A stretch of DNA of 5,196 nt. Source: Desulfobulbaceae bacterium (GTDB lineage: Bacteria; Desulfobacterota; Desulfobulbia; Desulfobulbales; SURF-16). The notes below the pieces were generated by a model. It worked only from the letters and a program-made list of their open reading frames with translations, was not told the origin of the DNA and searched no databases. Positions 1-4,895 of this stretch are shown here, piece after piece. The translations under genes were made by a program, and so were the position numbers. The DNA lies in assembly GCA_024763495.1 (NCBI GenBank), contig JANTFJ010000214.1, forward strand, positions 1 through 5,196, in the 5' to 3' direction. Position 1 is the first letter of the stretch; each line of letters opens with the position of its first letter.

Positions 1-130
1 GTCTCGTACCTCGCTTACCTGCCCAACTCTGTGTTATTTGTCAAAAATAATGCTCCGGAAAGCGAGTTGGCGAGACTCCGAGATATCAACTATATAGCTG
101 TGCTTATTTTTGGCAAATGCCTCGGAGTCT
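1..130. repeat. Interleaved inverted repeats with mutually exclusive stems
   Basis: Three sets of complementary arms overlap. First, GTCTCG (1-6) and CCAACTC (23-29) together complement the continuous stretch 64-76, leaving a 16-nt bulge at 7-22. Second, TGTCAAAAATAA (39-50) complements TTATTTTTGGCA (104-115), 12 pairs including one G-U. Third, AGACTCCGAG (73-82) is a perfect 10-bp match to CTCGGAGTCT (121-130). A small local hairpin, TTATTT 34-39 with AAATAA 45-50, competes with the second stem. The first and third stems share bases 73-76, and the second and third interleave as A-B-A'-B', so they cannot all form together except as a pseudoknot. This could be a switching leader RNA or the remains of nested palindromic mobile elements; the sequence alone does not decide. 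The left end is cut by the window. Confidence 0.55.
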
Positions 131-151
131 GGCGCTTAGCTGATTTGAGAA

Positions 152-201
152 AAAATGTCTATTCTCGGACAACCTCCTGGCCCGGATAAAATGGACATTT
201 T
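152..201. repeat. Long inverted repeat (hairpin) upstream of flhG
   Basis: AAAATGTCTATT (152-163) pairs with AATGGACATTTT (190-201), 12 pairs with a single G-U at 160/193. The 26-nt loop can add a short CGG/CCG stem (166-168 with 182-184). The hairpin is flanked by an 8-bp direct repeat TTTGAGAA (144-151 and 199-206) that overlaps its arms. There is no following T-run, so it is not a classic intrinsic terminator. It may be a small palindromic insertion or a leader-RNA structure. Confidence 0.5.
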
Positions 202-208
202 GAGAAGT

Positions 209-224
209 GATCTAATTGCAGATC
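209..224. promoter_or_regulatory. Short dyad GATCT-N6-AGATC, possible operator
   Basis: A perfect 5-bp inverted repeat with a 6-bp spacer (centre AATTGC) lies about 117 bp upstream of the flhG start. The size suits a dimeric regulator's half-sites, but short dyads arise by chance and no known operator consensus is recognised. Speculative. Confidence 0.2.
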
Positions 225-325
225 GCTTTTCTAAATGTTCAGATTGCGCTTTGGAATGCGAAGTTATTTTTGCGTGAGTCATAAGCGCGGACTTCGAAAG
301 AAATTAATGTTCTGGCCCTAAACTC

Positions 326-330
326 AGGAG
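326..330 (+). promoter_or_regulatory. Ribosome binding site of flhG
   Basis: AGGAG, ten bases before the ATG at 341. It supports that start over the next in-frame ATG at 371, which follows an A-rich stretch with no Shine-Dalgarno match. Confidence 0.75.
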
Positions 331-340
331 TTATTTTAAC

Positions 341-1237
341 ATGACCCAGGCCGCTACTTTGAAAAAAATAATGTCCTCATCCGTATCCGCAACCCGGCAG
401 GGAGAAGACCTGGCGGCTTTAACCGCTGTCTCGGCTCCGCCACGAGTTATATGCGTGACCAGCGGCAAGGGCGGGGTTGGTAAAACCAATATTACCGCTA
501 ACCTGGCCTATGCCCTGGCCAGGATGGATAAACAGGTTCTGGTTCTGGATGCTGACCTTAACCTGGCCAATATTGATGTTCTGCTTGGACTTACGCCCCG
601 TTACAATCTTCATCACGTTTTTCTGGGCGAAAAAAGCTTAAGTGAAATCCTGGTCAGGGGGCCGGGCAATATAATGATTCTGCCGGCCAGTTCCGGAATT
701 ATGGAACTGGCTGATTTAACAGAAAGCCAGAAGATTTATTTTTTGAATGAAATGGAAGGATTAGGAGAAAAAATTGATTTTATGCTGATAGACACCGGGG
801 CCGGGATTAATAATAATGTAATTTATTTCACCCTTGCGGCCCAGGAACGGATCATTGTTTTAAATCCGGAGCCTACTTCGCTTACTGATGCCTATGCAAT
901 GATAAAGGTGCTTTCCAGTAACTATGATGTAAAAAAATTTCGGATTATGGTTAATTCCGTCTTTTCCGAGCAAGAGGCCTTGAAAGTTTTTAATCAGCTT
1001 ACCAAGGTAGCTGATCGTTTTTTAGACTCTTTATCGCTTGATTTTATGGGATATGTCCCGGTTGACCCTCAACTGCCTAAGGCCGTGCGCCGCCAACGGC
1101 TAGTGGCTGAATTGAGCCCTGATTCGCCGGCTGGTTTACGTTTCGTGAAATTGGCAGAACAACTGTGCCGGGAAAAAAATCAACAGCATATTGACGGAAA
1201 TATTAAATTTTTCTGGAAAGGACTGTTCAACCTGTAA
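341..1237 (+). CDS. flhG: FlhG (FleN/YlxH) MinD-like ATPase, flagellar number and placement regulator
   Basis: This 298-residue protein belongs to the ParA/MinD family of deviant Walker ATPases. Seen: the deviant Walker A motif GKGGVGKT at residues 42-49, a switch segment DADLNLANIDV at 70-80, a Walker B strand ending in Asp151 (LIDTGAG), and a C-terminal amphipathic helix (about 287-298, rich in Phe, Trp and Leu with Lys) that fits the membrane-targeting sequence of the family. The N-terminus has QAATLKK at 3-9, matching the family's DQAxxLR motif, which is known to stimulate the FlhF GTPase, though Thr replaces the Asp and Lys the Arg. FlhG acts at the cell pole or membrane with FlhF and flagellar switch proteins to limit flagellar number. 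Length is typical. fliA and cheY downstream favour FlhG over MinD. Oddly, flhF is not immediately upstream and a 300-bp repeat-bearing gap separates flhG from fliA. Confidence 0.93.
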   Translation: MTQAATLKKIMSSSVSATRQGEDLAALTAVSAPPRVICVTSGKGGVGKTNITANLAYALARMDKQVLVLDADLNLANIDVLLGLTPRYNLHHVFLGEKSLSEILVRGPGNIMILPASSGIMELADLTESQKIYFLNEMEGLGEKIDFMLIDTGAGINNNVIYFTLAAQERIIVLNPEPTSLTDAYAMIKVLSSNYDVKKFRIMVNSVFSEQEALKVFNQLTKVADRFLDSLSLDFMGYVPVDPQLPKAVRRQRLVAELSPDSPAGLRFVKLAEQLCREKNQQHIDGNIKFFWKGLFNL

Positions 1238-1248
1238 TATACTGATTG

Positions 1249-1376
1249 TGTAACTATTCACATGGCACAGAACGGAGTCTATGTTTACCTCTTTTCACGA
1301 TCAGACCGGTTTACGTATAACTAATACGCTGCGCCGACCTGATCGCAAAATCTCCGGCACCCTGTAAGTAGTTACA
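1249..1376. repeat. Palindromic repeat element, copy 1 (128 bp)
   Basis: This element lies between flhG and fliA. Its ends are 13-bp imperfect terminal inverted repeats, TGTAACTATTCAC (1249-1261) and GTAAGTAGTTACA (1364-1376), 11/13 complementary. Inside them are GGCAC boxes (1264-1268, and inverted-related 1356-1362). The centre is a hairpin with arms CGATCAG (1298-1304) and CTGATCG (1339-1345), capped by CGTAT (1314-1318) with ATACG (1324-1328). The 48-nt core is 35/48 identical, without gaps, to the copy at 3730-3777. The right end, reverse-complemented, also aligns with the left end of copy 2 (about 32/39, one gap). No transposase is present and no clear target-site duplication is seen. 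It resembles a MITE or REP/BIME-like family; a structured RNA is the alternative. Confidence 0.75.
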
Positions 1377-1411
1377 ATTACGGTGGTTAGTGAAGTTAGG
1401 ACGTTTACCCC

Positions 1412-1424
1412 GTGAGTAGTTACT
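1412..1424. repeat. Orphan end of the palindromic repeat family
   Basis: GTGAGTAGTTAC (1412-1423) is the reverse complement of GTAACTACTCAC, an 11/12 match to both the copy 1 left end (1250-1261) and the copy 2 left end (3699-3710). It lies 36 bp beyond the right end of copy 1 with no core beside it. It may be the true outer end of copy 1, duplicated with divergence, or the remnant of a second insertion. It overlaps a small 5-bp hairpin, TTACT-TGAT-AGTAA (1420-1433), followed by TTTT, which is at best a weak terminator. Confidence 0.5.
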
Positions 1425-1486
1425 TGATAGTAATTTTGCCTTTCAGGTGTTTTTTTATCTTGGGAAACAAAATTTGATGAAATTAT

Positions 1487-1517
1487 TAAATTCAACAAAA
1501 GAAAATTGGCCGGATAA
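1487..1517 (+). promoter_or_regulatory. Possible sigma-28-like promoter of fliA
   Basis: TAAATTCA (1487-1494) resembles the sigma-28 -35 box (TAAAGTTT), and GCCGGATAA (1509-1517) resembles the -10 box GCCGATAA with one extra G. The spacer is 14 bases where about 11 is usual, so the match is imperfect. The last base of the -10 lies only 21 bp before the fliA ATG, which would give a very short leader. If real, it would mean FliA drives its own gene. Confidence 0.2.
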
Positions 1518-1526
1518 TTTTTTTGC

Positions 1527-1531
1527 AGAGG
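1527..1531 (+). promoter_or_regulatory. Ribosome binding site deciding the fliA start
   Basis: AGAGG ends six bases before the ATG at 1538. A TTG at 1523 is in frame and would add five residues, but the Shine-Dalgarno would then lie inside the gene. The next ATG at 1547 is less well spaced. Confidence 0.6.
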
Positions 1532-1537
1532 CCGTCA

Positions 1538-2335
1538 ATGCTTAATATGCAACGACAAGGTTCACCCAAGTTCAAGGATTACACCAAGACATATTTTAGT
1601 CTTGAAGGGCAGCTCACTCCTGAGAAACGGGGTGAGCTTATCATGGATTATACCCCTTTAATTAAATACCTGGCCAGCCGGCTGGCCTCCCGGCTGCCGC
1701 CCCAGGTAGCCCTTGATGATCTGGTGAGCAGCGGGGTAATCGGGCTTATTGATGCTATTGATAAATTTGATCGGTCTAAAAATGTTCAATTTAAAACCTA
1801 CGCGGAGTTTCGCATCAGGGGAGCAATGCTTGATGAACTTCGTTCGCTGGACTGGGTGCCGCGTTCCATCAGGAAAAAGTCTCATGAGCTGGAGAAAACC
1901 TATTCTGCCCTGGAAAAAAAATTAGGCAGGCCTGCAACAGATGAAGAGGCGGCCGAGGCTCTCCATTTATCCCTGGATGATTTTTATTCGCTGCTGGATC
2001 AAACCAGATCGGTATCTTTCCTCGATATCGAATTGCTGCGGCAGAAAAATCCCGACACCATTCAGGGCAACAGCCTGGCTGAGGCCTTTGCTGCCGGCAG
2101 TCGCGATCCTTTTGCTAAAATTAATCTCGGACAAATCCGTGACCTGCTGGCTCAGGCAATTGATCAACTGCCTGAAAAAGAACGGCTTACCGTCTCTCTT
2201 TATTATTATGAGGAATTAACCATGAAGGAAATAGGTAAGGTGCTGGGGTATACTGAGTCCCGTATTTCCCAGATGCACAGTAAGGCTATGATGCGTCTAC
2301 GTTCAAAGTTGAAAAAGACATTAGTTGATGCATGA
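1538..2335 (+). CDS. fliA: RNA polymerase sigma factor FliA (sigma-28)
   Basis: From the ATG at 1538 this is a 265-residue group 3 sigma factor of the FliA/WhiG family. Regions in order: region 2 at about residues 34-110, with the -10-binding helix around FKTYAEFRIRGAMLDELRSLDWVPR (85-109), a hallmark of FliA; region 3 at about 112-165, with the GRPATDEEAAEAL segment (130-142); and region 4 at about 205-262, with LPEKERLTVSLYYYEELT and a helix-turn-helix near 228-255 that reads the -35 box. FliA directs transcription of late flagellar genes such as flagellin, stator and chemotaxis genes, and in many bacteria is held inactive by the anti-sigma factor FlgM. No flgM is seen here. It lies between flhG and cheY, a common order in Desulfobacterota and other bacteria with polar flagella. 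The gap to cheY is 43 bp, compatible with one transcript. Length is normal and no key region is missing. Confidence 0.95.
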   Translation: MLNMQRQGSPKFKDYTKTYFSLEGQLTPEKRGELIMDYTPLIKYLASRLASRLPPQVALDDLVSSGVIGLIDAIDKFDRSKNVQFKTYAEFRIRGAMLDELRSLDWVPRSIRKKSHELEKTYSALEKKLGRPATDEEAAEALHLSLDDFYSLLDQTRSVSFLDIELLRQKNPDTIQGNSLAEAFAAGSRDPFAKINLGQIRDLLAQAIDQLPEKERLTVSLYYYEELTMKEIGKVLGYTESRISQMHSKAMMRLRSKLKKTLVDA

Positions 2336-2362
2336 CTATATTATAAGTAAATTTAACCATTT

Positions 2363-2368
2363 GAGGAG
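2363..2368 (+). promoter_or_regulatory. Ribosome binding site of cheY
   Basis: GAGGAG, ten bases before the ATG at 2379. A nearer ATG at 2370 is followed at once by TGA, so it cannot be the start. Confidence 0.7.
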
Positions 2369-2378
2369 TATGTGAAAA

Positions 2379-2759
2379 ATGGCTGATACCGATATGAAAG
2401 TCCTTGTTGTTGATGATTTTGCCACCATGCGGCGAATCGTAAAAAATATTCTGGTACAACTTGGTTATAAAAATATTGTTGAGGCTGATGATGGCGCAAC
2501 AGCCGTTGAACTGCTTAAACAGGAAAAGGTTGACATGATTATCTCTGACTGGAATATGCCTAAAATGACTGGTCTTGATCTCCTTAAGCATGTTCGGGCT
2601 GATGAGCAGATGAAGGATACGCCGTTTATCATGGTAACAGCCGAGGCCCAGCAGGATAATATTATTCTGGCGGTCAAGGCCAAAGTCAGCCAGTATATTG
2701 TCAAACCTTTTACCGCTGAAACCCTGGGGGAGAAAATAGATAAAGTTTTTGGTGGCTGA
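2379..2759 (+). CDS. cheY: Chemotaxis response regulator CheY
   Basis: This is a 126-residue stand-alone receiver domain with no output domain. The acidic pocket Asp12-Asp13, the phospho-acceptor Asp57 (within ISDWNMPKMTG), the switch Thr87 (MVTAEA), Tyr106 and Lys109 (KPF) all fall at exactly the numbering of Escherichia coli CheY, and the DWNMP, MVTAEA and VKPFTA.TL segments closely resemble it. The known role is that CheA phosphorylates it, after which it binds FliM (and FliN) at the flagellar switch to change rotation. The conserved Tyr106 and WNMP signature support a true chemotaxis CheY rather than a generic receiver. No cheA or cheZ is in the window. It follows fliA by 43 bp and precedes the next gene by only 8 bp, so it is probably co-transcribed with both. 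Confidence 0.94.
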   Translation: MADTDMKVLVVDDFATMRRIVKNILVQLGYKNIVEADDGATAVELLKQEKVDMIISDWNMPKMTGLDLLKHVRADEQMKDTPFIMVTAEAQQDNIILAVKAKVSQYIVKPFTAETLGEKIDKVFGG

Positions 2760-2767
2760 TTAAAAAA

Positions 2768-3691
2768 ATGGCTGAAAATTCCGATTCTAAAAATTCACTG
2801 GATGTCGAGTTACCTGAGGAGCCTGATAGCAGTGATTTAGAGAATGATTGGGAAACAGCCTTTAAAGCTGAAGATTTTTTTGTTGATGACGGTGACGAGG
2901 CAAGTGATTTTTTCCTGGCAGACGACAATTCCGGTGAAGACTTTGATCTTGCCGCCCTGCTTGATCAGGAATCTGCCGGTATTTCAAAGGATTCCGCTCC
3001 TGCTCCGGACAAAGAAATTCAGCATGAGCAGCCGGATGAAACAGTTGCCGATGAAGATTCCGGAAAAGTTTCAGGACTTCCCATTTTTCCGGCGGTTCTG
3101 TGGCAGCGATATAAAAATTTTAAAATTTATCAGAAAATTGCTGTTCCAGCCCTGGCTGCTTGTCTGGTCTGGGCAGCTATTTTTGTTTTCAGCGGTAAAA
3201 CACCGGAGCAGAAAACAGCCGATTCAGTCCCTCCTCCTCCTCCTCCTGTTGTTGCGGAAAAAATAACTGAAGATCGTCCCCATTCAACGCTTCCCCCGGT
3301 GAAACCGGAACACTCCTCGCTAAAAGTAGTTGATCAGGCAGTAGAGTCGTCTAAAAAAACATCAACCACAGCCCTGTTGCGGAAAAAATGGCCTTTTTCT
3401 TCATTTCTTATTGCCTCGGAGCAGAAAGGAGACAAGAAAATCATTTTTGTTGCCATTGATCTTACCCTCATCACCCTCCTGCCGCAAGGCGCCAGTCCAC
3501 CTGAAGAAAAAGAAGCTTTTGTCCGCGATTTGATTTATCAATTTTTTGTCAATCAACCCGCCTATGAGCTTAAACGTTATTCCCTGGCTCGGGGGGAAAT
3601 GATTCGCAGGCTGCGTTCCTGGATCCTCAGGCAATGGCCGGATTCACCCATTGAAACCATTACCTTCAGCCGCTATCAGGTTCTCAAGTAG
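2768..3691 (+). CDS. Single-pass membrane protein with FliL-like C-terminal domain
   Basis: I do not recognise the 307-residue protein as a whole. Residues 1-100 are very acidic and look disordered, with many Asp, Glu and Ser. A predicted transmembrane helix lies at about 124-142 (IAVPALAACLVWAAIFVFS), preceded by a basic stretch (RYKNFKIYQK), which favours a cytoplasmic N-terminus and an outside C-terminus. A proline run (six Pro at 155-160) and a linker follow. The C-terminal 100 residues include a strand-rich segment IIFVAIDLTLITLL (225-238), then a helix with FVRDLIYQFFVNQP (251-264), then EMIRRLRSWILRQW (277-290) and a final TITFSRYQVL strand. That pattern resembles FliL, the periplasmic basal-body and stator-associated protein, but typical FliL (about 150-180 residues) lacks this long acidic head. 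The start is the only well-placed ATG, 8 bp after cheY; its Shine-Dalgarno is weak (GGTGG, 12 bp upstream), suggesting translational coupling. Topology is inferred with fair confidence; the FliL relationship is moderate. Confidence 0.7.
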   Translation: MAENSDSKNSLDVELPEEPDSSDLENDWETAFKAEDFFVDDGDEASDFFLADDNSGEDFDLAALLDQESAGISKDSAPAPDKEIQHEQPDETVADEDSGKVSGLPIFPAVLWQRYKNFKIYQKIAVPALAACLVWAAIFVFSGKTPEQKTADSVPPPPPPVVAEKITEDRPHSTLPPVKPEHSSLKVVDQAVESSKKTSTTALLRKKWPFSSFLIASEQKGDKKIIFVAIDLTLITLLPQGASPPEEKEAFVRDLIYQFFVNQPAYELKRYSLARGEMIRRLRSWILRQWPDSPIETITFSRYQVLK

Positions 3692-3697
3692 TAAAAA

Positions 3698-3808
3698 TGT
3701 AACTGCTCACAGGGCACCGCATATTTTCGCGATCAGCCTGTCTTACATAGCACAAGTATGCTGCGCCAGTCTGATCGTGCGCAGGTGAAGTGCCGCTGAA
3801 CAGTTACA
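3698..3808. repeat. Palindromic repeat element, copy 2 (111 bp)
   Basis: This second copy fills the gap between the convergent 3' ends of the FliL-like gene and the kamA-like gene. Terminal inverted repeats are TGTAACTGCTCAC (3698-3710) and CTGAACAGTTACA (3796-3808), 11/13 complementary. GGCAC (3713-3717) pairs with GTGCC (3790-3794). The core hairpin has CGATCAG (3730-3736) with CTGATCG (3771-3777), topped by CATA (3746-3749) with TATG (3757-3760). Against copy 1, two paired positions change together: C:G (1307/1336) is T:A here (3739/3768), and G:C (1315/1327) is A:T here (3747/3759). Its position could let it act as a bidirectional 3'-end structure, but no T-run follows the core. Confidence 0.75.
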
Positions 3809-3823
3809 AAATAATATTATTTT
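3808..3823. repeat. Perfect 16-bp AT palindrome over the kamA-like stop codon
   Basis: AAAATAAT followed directly by ATTATTTT, a loop-less perfect palindrome that abuts copy 2 and includes the stop codon of the - strand gene (3817-3819). With the hairpin beside it, it might aid transcript termination from either side, but the lack of a loop and of GC pairs makes it a poor intrinsic terminator by itself. Confidence 0.35.
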
Positions 3824-4884
3824 TCTGTTTTCTGTCCTCTGTTTTCTGTCCTCTGGTTATCATAGCTGCAGGTCAGGCCGCAGTAATTGCTGAAAACCAG
3901 CTTCTCCCCGAATTCTTTAATGTAATTGGGGGTCAGGGGAATTTTACCGCCGCCGCCCGGGGCGTCAACCGCGTAAGTAGGTACGGCCAGGCCCGACATG
4001 TGGCCGATAATTGAGCGCATGATATCCAGGCCGCACTCGATTGAAGTCCGAAAATGATTGGTGCCCCTGGTCATGTCGCCTTGAAAGAGATAATAGGGCT
4101 TGACCCGGATCATCAGCAGTTTCCGCAGCAGCTCCTGAATGATCTCCGGCTGGTCGTTAACCCCGCGCAGCAGCACGGTCTGGCAGCCCAGGGGAATCCC
4201 GGCGTCAGCCAGACGGGTGCAGGCCCGGCTTGATTCCTCTGTGATTTCCAGCGGATGGTTGAAATGGGTATTGATATAAAGGGGATGATAACGTTTCAAG
4301 ACCTTTACCAGCCTGGTAGTAATTCGCATGGGCAGGGTACAGGGCGCCCTGGTGCCGATCCTGATTATTTCGATACTGGGAATGGCCCTCAGTGAGGCCA
4401 GCAGCCAGTCAAGATAATCATCGTCTAAAAGCAGGGGATCGCCGCCTGAGACCAGGACATCGCGAACAGCTGGAGTTTTCTTTAGATAATCAAGCCCGGC
4501 CTCAATGGTATCCTGGCTGATTACCATGCTTTTTGTTCCCACTTTGCGTTTCCTGGTGCAGAAACGGCAATACATGGCGCATTGCGAAGTAACCAGAAAA
4601 AGCGCCCGGTCAGGATATTTATGCACCAGGTTGGGAACCGGGCTGAGATGCTCCTCGCCCAGGGGATCGGCCATGCAGACCGTGTCGTTTAATTCCTGAA
4701 TATCCGGAACCGCCTGTTTCCAGATGGGATCTTGCTTTTTCCTGATCAGGCTCAGGTAGTAAGGATTTATCCGCATGGGATAGCGAGTAACTACCCTGGC
4801 TGCTTCTTCGTTGTCAGGTTGAAGGGCAGGGGGGAGAGCGGAAATGCTGTTGATGTTTTTTTTTAGAAGATTACGCCACTGCAT
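3817..4884 (-). CDS. kamA: KamA-family radical SAM aminomutase, lysine 2,3-aminomutase-like
   Basis: This 355-residue PLP- and S-adenosylmethionine-dependent enzyme would interconvert L-lysine and beta-lysine. Seen: the radical SAM cluster motif CAMYCRFC (Cys102, Cys106, Cys109), SGGDPL at 146-151, LLRGVND at 238-244, Asp270 in the GDMTRG segment, and VDAPGGGGKIP with Asp307 and the likely PLP lysine Lys314. From family knowledge, the two Asp match the residues that hold the substrate's amine in the clostridial enzyme, and the GGGGK loop separates it from EpmB, which has a different loop. Unlike the roughly 416-residue clostridial enzyme, it lacks the C-terminal zinc cysteine cluster, and Gln245 sits where I recall another zinc Cys. 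The core ends near Asn343 and the last residues come from a 14-bp tandem repeat. It lies 11 bp after the sulfite-reductase-like gene, probably co-transcribed. No good Shine-Dalgarno precedes the ATG. Beta-lysine could serve an osmolyte or lysine catabolism; no acetyltransferase ablB is seen. Confidence 0.85.
   Translation of the reverse strand: MQWRNLLKKNINSISALPPALQPDNEEAARVVTRYPMRINPYYLSLIRKKQDPIWKQAVPDIQELNDTVCMADPLGEEHLSPVPNLVHKYPDRALFLVTSQCAMYCRFCTRKRKVGTKSMVISQDTIEAGLDYLKKTPAVRDVLVSGGDPLLLDDDYLDWLLASLRAIPSIEIIRIGTRAPCTLPMRITTRLVKVLKRYHPLYINTHFNHPLEITEESSRACTRLADAGIPLGCQTVLLRGVNDQPEIIQELLRKLLMIRVKPYYLFQGDMTRGTNHFRTSIECGLDIMRSIIGHMSGLAVPTYAVDAPGGGGKIPLTPNYIKEFGEKLVFSNYCGLTCSYDNQRTENRGQKTEK
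3825..3855. repeat. 14-bp tandem repeat, about 2.2 copies
   Basis: CTGTTTTCTGTCCT occurs at 3825-3838 and again at 3839-3852, exactly the same, followed by CTG. On the - strand it is read as the last dozen residues of the KamA-like protein (QRTENRGQKTEK). Because 14 is not a multiple of three, the copies are translated in different frames. This is a low-complexity minisatellite that has become part of the gene's 3' end. Confidence 0.75.
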
Positions 4885-4895
4885 AGAGCCGATTT

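Larger units (their letters stand above)
1..340. other. Non-coding region upstream of flhG, rich in inverted repeats
   Basis: I see no convincing gene in these 340 bases. The usual upstream partner of flhG, flhF, is not here: no reading frame resembles the C-terminus of an SRP-type GTPase. One + strand frame is open from the window edge to a TAA at 187-189 (62 codons), but its translation is unfamiliar and it overlaps strong inverted repeats, so I do not call it. The region holds interleaved stems (1-130), a hairpin (152-201), a dyad (209-224) and a further six-base inverted pair, CGAAGT at 259-264 with ACTTCG at 291-296. A promoter for flhG should lie here unless it is transcribed from further upstream, but I cannot point to a good -35/-10 or -24/-12 match. 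Confidence 0.6.

Noticed and set aside
1..189. Open + strand frame from the window edge to TAA at 187
   Set aside because: Sixty-two codons without a stop are not rare by chance at this composition, the translation resembles no family I know and not FlhF, and it runs through strong inverted repeats. It could still be the tail of an upstream gene.
219..258. Apparent direct repeat CAGAT-GC... at 219-237 and 240-258
   Set aside because: Only 13 of 19 positions agree, which is weak for AT-rich sequence.
1249..1376. Copy 1 as a GEMM-type c-di-GMP riboswitch
   Set aside because: It lacks the conserved GEMM aptamer bases, it is separated from fliA by 160 bp, and the second copy lies between convergent gene ends, where a riboswitch would have no target.
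1301..1498. 65-codon - strand open frame in the flhG-fliA gap
   Set aside because: It lies across the palindromic element and its orphan end, has no recognisable protein features, and is best explained as chance.
1523..1537. TTG start adding five residues to FliA
   Set aside because: The Shine-Dalgarno AGAGG at 1527-1531 fits the ATG at 1538 and would lie inside the gene with the TTG start.
4002..4010. GCCGATAA matching a sigma-28 -10 box on the + strand
   Set aside because: It is inside the - strand kamA-like gene, has no properly spaced TAAA box, and has no + strand gene downstream.
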